From NCBI RefSeq assembly GCF_900103195.1, contig NZ_FMWU01000030.1:1-64000 (forward strand): a stretch of 64,000 nt of DNA, in the 5' to 3' direction. Under the pieces are notes generated by a model. The model was not told where the DNA came from. It ran no database searches and saw nothing but the letters and a program-made list of their open reading frames with translations. This stretch comes from Methylobacterium sp. UNC378MF. Lineage in GTDB: Bacteria; Pseudomonadota; Alphaproteobacteria; Rhizobiales; Beijerinckiaceae. This document shows, in pieces, positions 50,718 through 58,979 of this stretch (position 1 is the first letter of the stretch; every line of letters starts with the position of its first letter). Made by a program: the position numbers and the translations under genes.

Positions 50718-51041
50718 TCAGCGGGCGACGCCGACGCGGTCGGAACCGCGGCGCGGAACGGAGCACCAAGCCCGGGCGAGGCAGAGCACCTCGAGATCAG
50801 CCCGGCGTCGAGCTCGCCGCCAAAGCACGTGCACGAGCAAGTCGATGCAGGAGCTGTCACCCCGTGCGGCGCAGGGGTAGATCGCCGACATCGCCGGATC
50901 GACACGCCCAGGAAGGGCGACTGCCTCGGCGAGGACGCGGAGGGCGATGCGGTTCGCAGCCGCCGGATCGCCCCGGCAAGCCGCGGACCAGTCTAGGGAG
51001 GGCAGCGGCTGCACCGCGCGGACCTCGAAGTACAATCGCAT
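50718..51041 (-). CDS. Hypothetical protein, 107 aa, paired with the AAA+ ATPase
   Basis: A high-GC3 frame on the minus strand ending 14 bases before the ATPase start. It begins MRLYFEVRAVQPLP and contains four Cys (ACRG, YPCAARG, SSCIDL, LCLARAW) and a basic C-terminus. There is no membrane segment. The family is not recognised. The close spacing suggests it is a partner or substrate-recognition subunit of the ATPase, which is inference. Confidence 0.5.
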   Translation of the reverse strand: MRLYFEVRAVQPLPSLDWSAACRGDPAAANRIALRVLAEAVALPGRVDPAMSAIYPCAARGDSSCIDLLVHVLWRRARRRADLEVLCLARAWCSVPRRGSDRVGVAR

Positions 51042-51081
51042 TGAGGAAATGCACGTGTTTCGATCAGGGTAGAGAGGCTAT

Positions 51082-51567
51082 ATGCCTATTGGCCTCTTGG
51101 TCTTTGAAGGTGGCTCATCACGGCGCTTCGGTCGGTTCGCCTACAGCTCCGACTATCTAGCTGCAGAGGGACGCAGGCCGATCGACCCCATTGGCCTTCC
51201 GCTGGGAAACAAACGGCGGCCTGCGGCCCCGGGAGAGGTTCATCTGGCCTTTCACGATGCAGGCCCCGATGGCTGAGGCAAAGGAATTCTGACCCAGGCA
51301 TTCACAGAACTGGAACTCGGCATGCCGGAATTTCTGGCTTTGGGCGGACTGTGGCGCACGGGCCATCTGGCCTTCGGTTCAACGCCAGAGGCTCCCGAGA
51401 CGTGGACACCCAGGACAGAAGCAGCGTTTAGGCTGGCTTAAAGGGAGGATTATCTCGAAGATTTGCTGGTTGCAGCAGAAAATCATGAAGGAGGCGAAGC
51501 GTCGACGCACCAACTTGCGCAGCCACTCATGCACAGCTCAGATGCTGGAGGAAGCTCGAATTCTTGA
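51082..51567 (+). pseudogene. hipA: HipA family kinase toxin, degraded N-terminal part
   Basis: One reading frame holds recognisable HipA sequence: FAYSSDYLAAEG, PIDPIGLPL, HLAFHDAGPDG, GHLAFGSTPEAP, EDLLVAAENHEGG. It has an in-frame TGA at 51274-51276, where the family has Trp (D-A-x-PDGWG), and a TAA at 51439-51441. It stops at 51565-51567, where the S-S-x-GGA-x-P region should begin. The kinase core is absent. AGAGAGG precedes ATG 51082. No HipB antitoxin gene is seen. Nothing is recognised at 51568-51697. Confidence 0.7.
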
Positions 51568-51697
51568 CTCTATATTGTGATCGCGCGAACTCAGTTCGAG
51601 AAAATAGATAATATGGAAGTTCGATCGAACGGCGAATGATCGACTACTCAAAAACGTTGAATCAGTTGGTAAAGCTGGCTTCCGAAATCTCTTAAAA

Positions 51698-51988
51698 TCA
51701 GGCAGCCCGCGTGCCAGCCACGTCCCGCCCGTGCGCCTGATCCATGATCTCGCCGATCCGCTCGCCGACGGCGACGGCGATCTCAACCGAGGCCGCGCCT
51801 TCCGAACCCTGCCGGCAGATCCGGGTGAGGACGTCGGTCACGCGCTGCTCCATGACGCCGAGGATCGCCGCGGCCGCCTGGGGCTGGGCGCCGCGCAGAA
51901 CCGCCGCCAAGTCGCAATAGGCGTCGTGAAGAAGCTGGAGCGTCAGCCGATCGACAGCCTGTTCGTCCTCTGCCGACAAGCCCCGCAT
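51698..51988 (-). CDS. Hypothetical protein, 96 aa
   Basis: A helical, acidic small protein starting MRGLSAEDEQAVDRL with GAGAGGGG 4-5 bases upstream. It contains two clear amphipathic stretches (LLHDAYCDLAAVLRG and VEIAVAVGERIGEIM) and no signal peptide. Codon bias supports it. The family is not recognised. It stands alone, divergent from the secreted-protein gene downstream. Confidence 0.6.
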   Translation of the reverse strand: MRGLSAEDEQAVDRLTLQLLHDAYCDLAAVLRGAQPQAAAAILGVMEQRVTDVLTRICRQGSEGAASVEIAVAVGERIGEIMDQAHGRDVAGTRAA

Positions 51989-52225
51989 CACGCCCCTCTC
52001 AAGATCACCGCCGGCAGCCTTACCCGGATGCGTTAACAAGGCGTGAAGAAGGCCTCTGTCCCGCAGGATTCCGCTAACCCTGCCACAGCACGGGAGGGGC
52101 GCCGGCAGGCCGACGGTCCAGATAACAAGGAACCGTTTCGGCGCCGTGCGACGCAGGCCAGGAGGGAACTCGGCGGGCCCATGACGGGTCAACTCCGCAC
52201 GATCCCTCAGCGCGAGACCGTCCCC

Positions 52226-52489
52226 ATGCGCATCCTCATCGCCACGAGCCTCTGTCTGGTCGCGACTGCCGCGACTCCCGTCTTGGCCCAGGTGCAGCAG
52301 AACAACCCCAACGCCGCCAACCAATCCCTGGAAACCAGCGGCCAGATGCGCGCCCTGCGTCAGGAGCAGACGACCCAGAGCAACACGCTGCGGATGGACA
52401 TCCAGCGGAACCAGGCCGCGACGCCCGCCCCGAATACAGGGCCGAACGCGATCGGCCCGACCGGCGGCACGGGCGTCATCGGTCGCTGA
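52226..52489 (+). CDS. Small secreted Asn/Gln-rich protein
   Basis: An 87-residue protein with a clear Sec signal peptide (MRILIATSLCLVATAATPVLA, cleaved at about residue 21). A polar mature part follows, rich in Gln, Asn and Thr (QVQQNNPNAANQSLE, NTLRMDIQRNQ), ending in a Gly/Pro tail. It is probably a periplasmic or surface protein of unknown function. ATG 52226 is chosen because it starts the signal peptide; ATG 52181 in frame would add a polar extension. Confidence 0.65.
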   Translation: MRILIATSLCLVATAATPVLAQVQQNNPNAANQSLETSGQMRALRQEQTTQSNTLRMDIQRNQAATPAPNTGPNAIGPTGGTGVIGR

Positions 52490-52528
52490 GGCGCGAAACG
52501 CCGCCGACCGGTCTCTGCCGGCTCTCTA

Positions 52529-52756
52529 CTACACGTCCGGCAGAGGCCGCCCCTTCACGACCACCCGCGGCCACCGGTCCAGCCCGATCGGCATGAGCAC
52601 GGCGATCTGGGGTGGGATCGCGGTGTCGCCCAGCAGACTCGCGAGAGAGATCCGGCAGGCCTCCTCAAGTTCACCGTGGGTGCGCGCACCGGAGGTCTTG
52701 ATGTCGGCGATCAGGAGCGCCGCGATCTCGTGGGCAAAGGCATCGCCGTCCAACAT
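52529..52756 (-). CDS. Hypothetical protein, 75 aa
   Basis: A small soluble protein, MLDGDAFAHEIAALLIADIKTSG at the start in short order and PIGLDRWPRVVVKGRPLPDV at the end. GGGAG precedes the ATG. Codon use fits its neighbours. It is convergent with the secreted-protein gene. The family is not recognised. Confidence 0.6.
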   Translation of the reverse strand: MLDGDAFAHEIAALLIADIKTSGARTHGELEEACRISLASLLGDTAIPPQIAVLMPIGLDRWPRVVVKGRPLPDV

Positions 52757-52826
52757 GCCGGACTCCCGCTCCGTGTCGGATCAGCATAGTCTCCTGCGGG
52801 ACTTGCGGGCATCAGCATAGAATTGC

Positions 52827-52851
52827 GTATCCACATACCGATTGTGGATAC
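52827..52851. promoter_or_regulatory. Perfect inverted repeat, candidate operator
   Basis: GTATCCACA (52827-52835) and TGTGGATAC (52843-52851) are perfect 9-base arms around 7 bases. They lie in the gap between the 75-residue gene (minus) and the diguanylate cyclase gene (plus). The symmetry suggests a dimeric regulator site. No regulator for it is adjacent. Confidence 0.4.
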
Positions 52852-53017
52852 TTTGTCGCGCTCGCAGGCCGACCGACGCCGCCGTGCCCTGCATCCCGGC
52901 ATGCATCTGCCTCCCCGCGATGCATACCGGGCAGCGCCGCCCGGGCCCGCGCGAAAGCCGCGGTTAAGGCTCGGCATGCCAGAGCCCGGCCATGGGATGC
53001 CGTCCGGGGCGAGGCCG

Positions 53018-54550
53018 ATGAACCTGTTGCGGCGCGTCGCCTCGGGGCTCCGATCGGCCCGCACCTGGATCGCGCTCGGCGTCCTGGCTCCGATGGGCAT
53101 GGTCGCGGTGTCCGGCCTGATGCTGGCCGACCTCCGCCGGGACGCCTGGGCCACCGCCGAGCAAACGTCCCGGAACCTCCTGCAGGTTCTCGAACGCGAT
53201 ATCGCGCGCAACATCGAGATGTACGATCTCTCGATCAGCGCGGCCGTCGACAACCTCAAGGCGCCGGGCCTCGCCGAGGCCGATCCGCGCCTGCGCCAGC
53301 TCATCCTGTTCGACCGCGCCGCGACCGCCCGCGACATGGGCGTGATGCTGATCCTGGACGAGCGGGGCGATGCCGTCGGCGACATCGCGGCCGTGCCGCC
53401 GCGCAAGGGCAACTACGCGGACCGCGAGTACTTCCAGGTGCATCGGTCGAGCGCCGGGCTCGGCCTCCATGTCGGGCGGCCGATCGTGTCGCGGCTGGAC
53501 GGCGAACGGATGCTCCCGTTCAGCCGCCGCATCGACAGGCCCGACGGCAGCTTCGGCGGCGTGGTCCTGGGCACCGTGAAGCTGTCCTACTTCACGCATC
53601 TGTTCAGCGAGATCGACCTCGGCCCGGGCGGGGCCATCAACCTGTACCTGACCGACGGCACCCGCCTCATGCGCTATCCCTATGAGGAGGCCGATCTCGG
53701 GGCGAACATCGCGCAGGCGTCGACCTTCAAGCGCTTCCTGCGCGAGGGGCGAGGCAGCTTCGTCAGCACCTCCGCGCGCGACGGCGTCGAGCGGAGCTAC
53801 ACCTTCGCGCGAATCGGAACCCTGCCGCTGATCCTGAACGTCGCCCTGTCCACGAAGGACGTGGAGGCTGAATGGGCCGCCAAGGCGACGATCATCGGCG
53901 GCATCGTCCTGGTTCTGTGCGGCCTCACGATCGCGCTGTCGCTCCTGTTCGGCCGGGAGCTGCGCCGGCGGGAGGCGATGCGGGCCGAGATGGCCGCGCT
54001 GTCGCGCACCGACGCCCTGACCGGCCTGCCGAACCGCCGCTGCTTCGAGGACGCCCTCCGGCGCGCCCTGGACGCGGCCCGGCGGGACGGCCATCCCCTG
54101 TCGCTGCTCATCGTCGATGCCGACCATTTCAAGCGGTTCAACGACCGCTACGGGCACCCGGTGGGCGACGCGATCCTGCAGGGCTTGGCGCGCTGCCTGG
54201 CCACGAGCGTGCACCGCCCTCAGGATCTCGTCAGCCGCATCGGCGGCGAGGAATTCGCCCTGCTCCTGCCCGAAACGGACGAGGCCGGCGCTCTGCGCAT
54301 CGCGGACGTGGTCCACGCCGAAGTGTCGAAGCTGACCGTCGCGGCGGCGGGGATCGGAGCAGGCGTCGTGACGGTGAGCATCGGGCTCGCCTGCGTGCGA
54401 CCGAGCGGCGACCGGAGCGCGACCCTGCCAGACCCGTACCGCTTGGCGGACGGCGCCCTGTATGAGGCCAAGAACGGCGGTCGCAACCAGACCCGCAGCG
54501 TCGCGCCGCCGCCCCAACAGGGAGCCCTGCAGCTGGTGCGGACGTCCTGA
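53018..54550 (+). CDS. Membrane-bound diguanylate cyclase
   Basis: A 510-residue sensor cyclase. Membrane segment 1 is at about 16-36 and segment 2 at about 290-312. The periplasmic part between them (40-285) looks like a dCache/PDC sensor (LFDRAATARDMGVMLILDE, GRPIVSRLDGERMLPFSRRI). The GGDEF domain (320-490) has the catalytic GGEEF at 409-413. The product-inhibition site RxxD (R400-D403) lies five residues before it. It should make c-di-GMP in response to a periplasmic cue. ATG 53018 follows a GGGGCGAGG region; upstream in-frame ATGs exist. A PilZ gene lies 208 bases downstream. Confidence 0.87.
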   Translation: MNLLRRVASGLRSARTWIALGVLAPMGMVAVSGLMLADLRRDAWATAEQTSRNLLQVLERDIARNIEMYDLSISAAVDNLKAPGLAEADPRLRQLILFDRAATARDMGVMLILDERGDAVGDIAAVPPRKGNYADREYFQVHRSSAGLGLHVGRPIVSRLDGERMLPFSRRIDRPDGSFGGVVLGTVKLSYFTHLFSEIDLGPGGAINLYLTDGTRLMRYPYEEADLGANIAQASTFKRFLREGRGSFVSTSARDGVERSYTFARIGTLPLILNVALSTKDVEAEWAAKATIIGGIVLVLCGLTIALSLLFGRELRRREAMRAEMAALSRTDALTGLPNRRCFEDALRRALDAARRDGHPLSLLIVDADHFKRFNDRYGHPVGDAILQGLARCLATSVHRPQDLVSRIGGEEFALLLPETDEAGALRIADVVHAEVSKLTVAAAGIGAGVVTVSIGLACVRPSGDRSATLPDPYRLADGALYEAKNGGRNQTRSVAPPPQQGALQLVRTS

Positions 54551-54553
54551 CCC

Positions 54554-54567
54554 GCGCGCCGGCGCGC
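54554..54567. terminator. Possible terminator of the cyclase gene
   Basis: A 14-base perfect palindrome, GCGCGCCGGCGCGC, is followed by TTTCGCGAAA and then a run of six T (54578-54583). Neither palindrome has a proper loop, so this is weak as an intrinsic terminator. Confidence 0.3.
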
Positions 54568-54758
54568 TTTCGCGAAATTTTTTGACGAAATCGACACGAA
54601 ATCCGTGATTTCCTGGACCGGATGGCAAACGGCACGCGGAGAGCCGGAGGCCGTGACGCCGGGACGACGCGGGTGGAGATCGACCATCCGTGGCTCGGAC
54701 CGGCGAAGAGCGGGTGGATTCCGGAGCGATCCGGTCCCGCAGCCATAGGGTCACGAGG

Positions 54759-55004
54759 ATGGAAGACAGACGCGCGGCACCCCGCAGACGGACCCTCCTC
54801 GAGGGTCGCATCGAACTCGCCGGCGGCGGCGTGATCGACTGCACGATCCGCAACATGTCGGATGGCGGCGCCCGCCTGAAGGTCGTCAGCGTGATCGGCG
54901 TGCCCGACGCGTTCGTGCTGGCCTACGGAGCCGGCCAGCGCCGGCCGGCACGCATCACGTGGCGGCAGGAGACCGAACTCGGGGTCGCGTTCGGCGACGC
55001 CTGA
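54759..55004 (+). CDS. PilZ domain protein
   Basis: An 81-residue single-domain PilZ protein with both c-di-GMP contact motifs: RxxxR (Arg5-Arg9 in DRRAAPRRR) and N-x-S-x-x-G (NMSDGG, 32-37). It ends ITWRQETELGVAF, the usual PilZ last strands. It is a candidate receptor for the cyclase just upstream. ATG 54759 is chosen because it places RxxxR at the N-terminus. Confidence 0.85.
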   Translation: MEDRRAAPRRRTLLEGRIELAGGGVIDCTIRNMSDGGARLKVVSVIGVPDAFVLAYGAGQRRPARITWRQETELGVAFGDA

Positions 55005-55027
55005 CAGGCCGGGACTGCGAGCCGAGG

Positions 55028-55074
55028 CTTCCACGCCCACCCGTGTTGAGGGGCGGATCGGATGGGCGTGGAAG
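55028..55074. terminator. Bidirectional stem-loop between convergent genes
   Basis: CTTCCACGCCCA (55028-55039) and TGGGCGTGGAAG (55063-55074) form a perfect 12-base stem with a 23-base loop. It sits midway between the ends of the PilZ gene (plus) and the GntR gene (minus), the expected place for a shared terminator. No T-tract is present. Confidence 0.5.
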
Positions 55075-55125
55075 GCCAGCGCCCGGCTGGTGACCCACCG
55101 ATGCGACGACAGGGTTAACGTTTCC

Positions 55126-55854
55126 TTACCGGCCCGCAGGGTCCGTGCGCCGGGCCTGAAGCGTCTCGGCGATCACCACGCCGGTCCGCAGCACGTGGCG
55201 ATGGGCGATGGCCCCGGCCTCGGCGGCGTTGCGCGCGGCCAGGGCCTCGAACAGATCCCGGTGTTCCCGGGCGGATTCCTCCCAGCGGCTTCCGCTGGAG
55301 AGCGCGCGCAGGCGGGCCCACTGGGCCCGGGCCTGGAGCGGCGCGTGCGCTTCCGCCAGCGGGCGGTTATGGGCGGCCGTGACGATCGTCCGGTGGATCT
55401 CCTGGTTCAGGGCGAAATAGGCGTCGAGCACCTGGTCCCGGTGCATGCGGTCGAGCTGCGCCTGCTTCCCGCGCAGGGCGTCCATCAGGGCTTCGGAGAT
55501 CCGCGGCGCCGCGAGTTCCGCGGTGAGGCGCTCGATGCCGGCCAGGGCCTCGAACAGTTCGAGGATCTCCTCTGGCGTCCAGTCCGGGACGCGGGCGCTG
55601 CGATTCGGGTGCAGATCGACCAGCCCTTCCGCCGCCAGGAGCTTGAGGGCTTCCCGCAGCGGAGTCCGCGAGACCCCGAGCGCGACCGACAGGTCCGTCT
55701 CCACGAGGGTCGCGCCCGCCGGCAGCACGCCGCGGACGATCATGTCCTTGAGCCGCGCCGCCGCCTGCTCGTGCAGTCCGGTCCGGGGCACCTGCGCGGC
55801 CGGGACGACCAGGGCCTTCCGGGGCCGCCCCCGGCCTCGTGCGACGACGTCCAT
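55126..55854 (-). CDS. GntR family regulator (FadR/FCD subfamily)
   Basis: A 242-residue regulator. The winged helix is at about 24-92 (LHEQAAARLKDMIVRGVLPAG, then ALGVSRTPLREALKLLAAEGLV). The FCD domain is at about 100-225 with its Asp/His pattern (FALNQEIHRTIVTAAHN, EHRDLFEALAARN). The basic N-terminal ARGRGRPRK resembles an AT-hook-like tail. It is divergent from the region 6 operon and probably its repressor. GGGAGGA precedes ATG 55854. Confidence 0.9.
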   Translation of the reverse strand: MDVVARGRGRPRKALVVPAAQVPRTGLHEQAAARLKDMIVRGVLPAGATLVETDLSVALGVSRTPLREALKLLAAEGLVDLHPNRSARVPDWTPEEILELFEALAGIERLTAELAAPRISEALMDALRGKQAQLDRMHRDQVLDAYFALNQEIHRTIVTAAHNRPLAEAHAPLQARAQWARLRALSSGSRWEESAREHRDLFEALAARNAAEAGAIAHRHVLRTGVVIAETLQARRTDPAGR

Positions 55855-55939
55855 CGATCCTCCCGCTCCACCGCGCCAGCCTAGCGCGTCCGTCCGCACG
55901 ATCGATGATCCATTTTTCGGCCGCTTGCGCTGTCTTATC

Positions 55940-55964
55940 ATGCATTTGCGCAAATTGCATGCAA
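55940..55964. promoter_or_regulatory. Candidate GntR operator cluster
   Basis: Two abutting perfect palindromes: ATTTGCGCAAAT (55944-55955) and TTGCATGCAA (55955-55964). They are in the 176-base gap between the divergent gntR and the decarboxylase-like operon. Outer ATGCA and TGCAT arms (55940-55944, 55956-55960) add further symmetry. They are plausible binding sites for the adjacent FCD-type regulator. Confidence 0.6.
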
Positions 55965-56030
55965 CATGCAGAAAATCCCTTGTCGCACGCCACAGCCTGT
56001 CGGATGCTCCGCATGTCGGGGAAGGATGCG

Positions 56031-56780
56031 ATGGACCGATCGAACCGCACGACGCGTCTGGGCATGCTGACGCCCTCGTCGAACAGTGTCCTTGAGCCGG
56101 CCACCGCCCATCTGCTCGCCGGCTGCGCGGGCGTGAGCGCCCATTTCGCCCGCTTCCGCGTGACGGAGATCGGCCTGTCGGCGGCCGCTCTGGACCAGTT
56201 CGACCCCGAGCCGATCCTGGCGGCGGCCGAGCTGCTCGCCGATGCCCGCGTGGCCGCGATCCTGTGGAACGGTACCTCCGGCGCCTGGCTCGGCTTCGCG
56301 GCGGACGAGCGCCTGAGCGCCGCGATCACCGACCGCACCGGGTGCCCGGCCTCCACCGCCACGCTCGCCTTCCGCGACCTGTTCCGCGCCCGGGGTTACG
56401 GGCGGATCGGCCTCGTCACGCCCTATACCGGCGACGTCCAGCGCCGGATCCAGGCCAATTGGGGGGCGGCCGGGTTCGACTGCGGCGCCGAGCGCCATCT
56501 CGGCCTGTCGGAGAACTTCGCCTTCGCGGAGGCCGGTCCCGAGGCGATCGCCGGCATGGTCCGGGCGGTGGCGGCCGAGGGTGTCGACGCGGTCGCGATC
56601 GTCTGCACGAACCTCGCGGGCGCCGCGCTCGCCCCGGCCCTGGAGGCCGAACTCGGCGTGCCGGTGATCGATTCGGTGACCGTCACCCTGTGGAAGGGCC
56701 TCGACCTCGCGGGCTGCCCGACGGCGCATCTCGCCGCCCATGGCCGCGCCTTCGCGGCGGACGGGGAGGGCCGTCCGTGA
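56031..56780 (+). CDS. Asp/Glu racemase-superfamily protein, arylmalonate-decarboxylase-like
   Basis: A 249-residue protein of the maleate isomerase/arylmalonate decarboxylase group (TPSSNSVLEP near the N-terminus). Racemases and maleate isomerase use two Cys. Here the first position is Gly81 in NGTSGAW, and only the second, Cys192 in IVCTNLAG, is kept. Arylmalonate decarboxylase has exactly this Gly/Cys pair, with the G-T-S loop as oxyanion hole. Decarboxylation of a malonate-like acid is thus more likely than racemisation. ATG 56031 follows GGGGAAGGA. It overlaps the ATPase gene by 4 bases. Confidence 0.78.
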   Translation: MDRSNRTTRLGMLTPSSNSVLEPATAHLLAGCAGVSAHFARFRVTEIGLSAAALDQFDPEPILAAAELLADARVAAILWNGTSGAWLGFAADERLSAAITDRTGCPASTATLAFRDLFRARGYGRIGLVTPYTGDVQRRIQANWGAAGFDCGAERHLGLSENFAFAEAGPEAIAGMVRAVAAEGVDAVAIVCTNLAGAALAPALEAELGVPVIDSVTVTLWKGLDLAGCPTAHLAAHGRAFAADGEGRP

Positions 56781-57883
56781 GCGCCGGCGCCGGAACGCCG
56801 CTGATCCTCGACGGGATCACCCAGCGCTACGGGTCGGCGCTCGCCGTCGACACCGTGACCCTCGACATCAGGGGCGGGGAGCTGGTCGCCCTGCTCGGGC
56901 CCTCGGGCTGCGGCAAGACCACCCTACTGCGGGCGGTGGCGGGTTTCCTGAAGCCCACGGAGGGGCGCGTCATCATCGGCGGCCAGGCGGTCGACCACCT
57001 GCCGCCGAACCGGCGCACCGTCGGCATCGTGTTCCAGAACTACGCCCTGTTCCCGCACATGAGCGTTGCCGACAACGTCGCCTACGGCCTCGCGGCCCGG
57101 GGCGTCGGGCGGGCCGAGCAGAAGGCGCGGGTGGCCGAGATGCTGGCGCTGGTGCGGCTGGAGCACCTCGCCGGACGCTTCCCGCGGGAGATGTCGGGCG
57201 GCCAGCAGCAGCGCGTGGCGCTCGCCCGGGCGCTCGCCGTGCGGCCCTCGATCCTGCTCCTCGACGAGCCCTTCGCGGCCCTCGACAAGAACCTGCGCCT
57301 CGACATGCAGATCGAGATCAAGCGCATCCAGCGCAGCGCCGGCACAACCACGCTGATCGTCACGCACGACCAGGAGGAGGCCCTGTCGATGGCCGACCGG
57401 GTCGCCGTGCTCAATGCCGGCCGCCTGGAGCAGTTCGCCCCCCCGACCGACGTCTACGACCGTCCCGAGACGCTGTTCGTCAACACCTTCGTGGGCACGG
57501 CCAATGTCCTGCACGGCCGGCTCGCGACTGAGCCGGGCGGCGCCCGCGTCGTGGCGCTGGAAGCCGGCGGCCTGCTCCCGGCCGCCACGACCCTGCCGGA
57601 CGGGACGCGGGTGGCGGCCTGCCTGCGGCCCGAACACGTCGCCTTCGCGGAGGACGGTCCCGGCGCCGAGGGGGGTACCGGGGGCGGACTCGACGGCGTG
57701 GTCGAGATCGGCCTGCCGCTCGGCGCCACCCTGGTTCACGAGATCCGCCTCGACGGCGGCGCCCGCCTCAAGACCGCCGAGGCCCGGGCCGCGGGCGCCC
57801 GGCCCCGGCCACCCGGCACCCGCGTGCGCCTGCGCCCGACCGCGCCGGAGCGGGTCAGCGTCTTCCCCGATCCCCGCCATTGA
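56777..57883 (+). CDS. Polyamine/opine-type ABC transporter ATP-binding protein (PotA-like)
   Basis: A 368-residue ABC ATPase with a TOBE-type C-terminal domain. It has Walker A GPSGCGKTTLLRAVAG, signature MSGGQQQRVALARAL, Walker B ILLLDEPFAALDKNLR and H-loop IVTHDQEEAL. The start is GTG 56777 inside GTGA, where the upstream stop overlaps by 4 bases. It serves the permeases at 58976 and 59889. Confidence 0.9.
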   Translation: MSAGAGTPLILDGITQRYGSALAVDTVTLDIRGGELVALLGPSGCGKTTLLRAVAGFLKPTEGRVIIGGQAVDHLPPNRRTVGIVFQNYALFPHMSVADNVAYGLAARGVGRAEQKARVAEMLALVRLEHLAGRFPREMSGGQQQRVALARALAVRPSILLLDEPFAALDKNLRLDMQIEIKRIQRSAGTTTLIVTHDQEEALSMADRVAVLNAGRLEQFAPPTDVYDRPETLFVNTFVGTANVLHGRLATEPGGARVVALEAGGLLPAATTLPDGTRVAACLRPEHVAFAEDGPGAEGGTGGGLDGVVEIGLPLGATLVHEIRLDGGARLKTAEARAAGARPRPPGTRVRLRPTAPERVSVFPDPRH

Positions 57884-57935
57884 GGCCGAGCCCACCGAGG
57901 CCGGGCCCGTCGACATCGAGCCAGGAGAGCCGACC

Positions 57936-58979
57936 ATGACCCTGCACCGCCGCAGCCTCCTCGCCGGCGCCCTGACCCTGGGCGCCGCCCAGGCCTTCCC
58001 GGGCCTGTCGCACGCGCAGGCGCGCAAGCTCGTCTTCGCGACCTTCACGGGCAGCTGGGAGGAGGCCCACCGGGCGGTGCTGGTGCCGGCCTTCCGCAAG
58101 AGTTCGGGCGGCGACGTCATCCTCGATCCGATGCTCTCGGTCGACCAGATCGCCAAGGTCCAGGCCGCCCGCGCCAACCCGCCGATCGACGTGATGCTGC
58201 ACGATCCGGGCCCCGCCCTCACGGCCATCGCCCAGGACCTCGTCGAGCCCTATCCGGTGGCCCAGTCGGCCCATTACGGCGACCTGATCGCGGACGCGCA
58301 GGAGCCGATGGGCCCGGCGCCGTTCTTCCAGATCGTCGGCCTGACCTACAACCCCGAGAAGGTGAAGACCCCGCCGACCTCCTGGGCCGACCTGTGGAAG
58401 CCCGAATTCAAGGGCCGGGTCGGCATCACCAACCTCAACTCGACCCTGGGCACCGGCTTCCTCGTGGAGATCGCCCGGATGCACGGCGGCTCGGAGACGA
58501 ATATCGAGCCCGGCTTCAAGGCGCTGGAGGCACTCAAGCCGAACCTCGCCGCCGTCGCGGCCAATCCGGGTGCCCTGGCGGCCCTCTATCAGCAGGAGCA
58601 GGTCGATATCGGGCCGGGCAATTTCAACGCGATCCAGATCCTGAAGGCCCGGGGCGTGCCGGTGGAGTTCGCGGCGCCCAAGGAGGGCATCATCGCCTTC
58701 AAGACGACGATCCACATCGTCAAGAACACGCCCGTGAAGGAGCTGGCCTTCAAGCTGATCGAGGCCGCCCTGTCGCCGGAGGTGCAGGCCAAGCTGATGC
58801 AGAGCCCGTACCTGATCGTGCCGACCAACCGGAAGGTGGCGATCGAGGGCGAGGTCGCGAAGGTCCTGGCGAAGGACGCCGACGAGCTGAAGCGCAAATC
58901 GGTGTTCCAGGACTGGGCCGCGATCAACCGCAGCCGGGCGGCCTGGATCGAGCGCTTCAACCGCGAGATCCGGGTGTGA
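57936..58979 (+). CDS. Extracellular solute-binding protein (PotD/opine type)
   Basis: A 347-residue periplasmic protein with signal peptide MTLHRRSLLAGALTLGAAQ and cleavage near SHAQA (the HRRSLLAG start is twin-arginine-like). The core has FATFTGSWEEAHRAVLVPAF, VGLTYNPEKVKTPPTSWADLW and GRVGITNLNSTLGTGF. It captures the region 6 substrate. AGGAGA precedes ATG 57936. Its stop overlaps the permease start. Confidence 0.88.
   Translation: MTLHRRSLLAGALTLGAAQAFPGLSHAQARKLVFATFTGSWEEAHRAVLVPAFRKSSGGDVILDPMLSVDQIAKVQAARANPPIDVMLHDPGPALTAIAQDLVEPYPVAQSAHYGDLIADAQEPMGPAPFFQIVGLTYNPEKVKTPPTSWADLWKPEFKGRVGITNLNSTLGTGFLVEIARMHGGSETNIEPGFKALEALKPNLAAVAANPGALAALYQQEQVDIGPGNFNAIQILKARGVPVEFAAPKEGIIAFKTTIHIVKNTPVKELAFKLIEAALSPEVQAKLMQSPYLIVPTNRKVAIEGEVAKVLAKDADELKRKSVFQDWAAINRSRAAWIERFNREIRV

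Noticed and set aside
54578..54600. TTTTTTGACGAAATCGAC as a third copy of the 200 bp element arm
   Set aside because: Only a short AT-rich core resembles the arm, with no second arm nearby. It fits better as part of the region after the cyclase gene.
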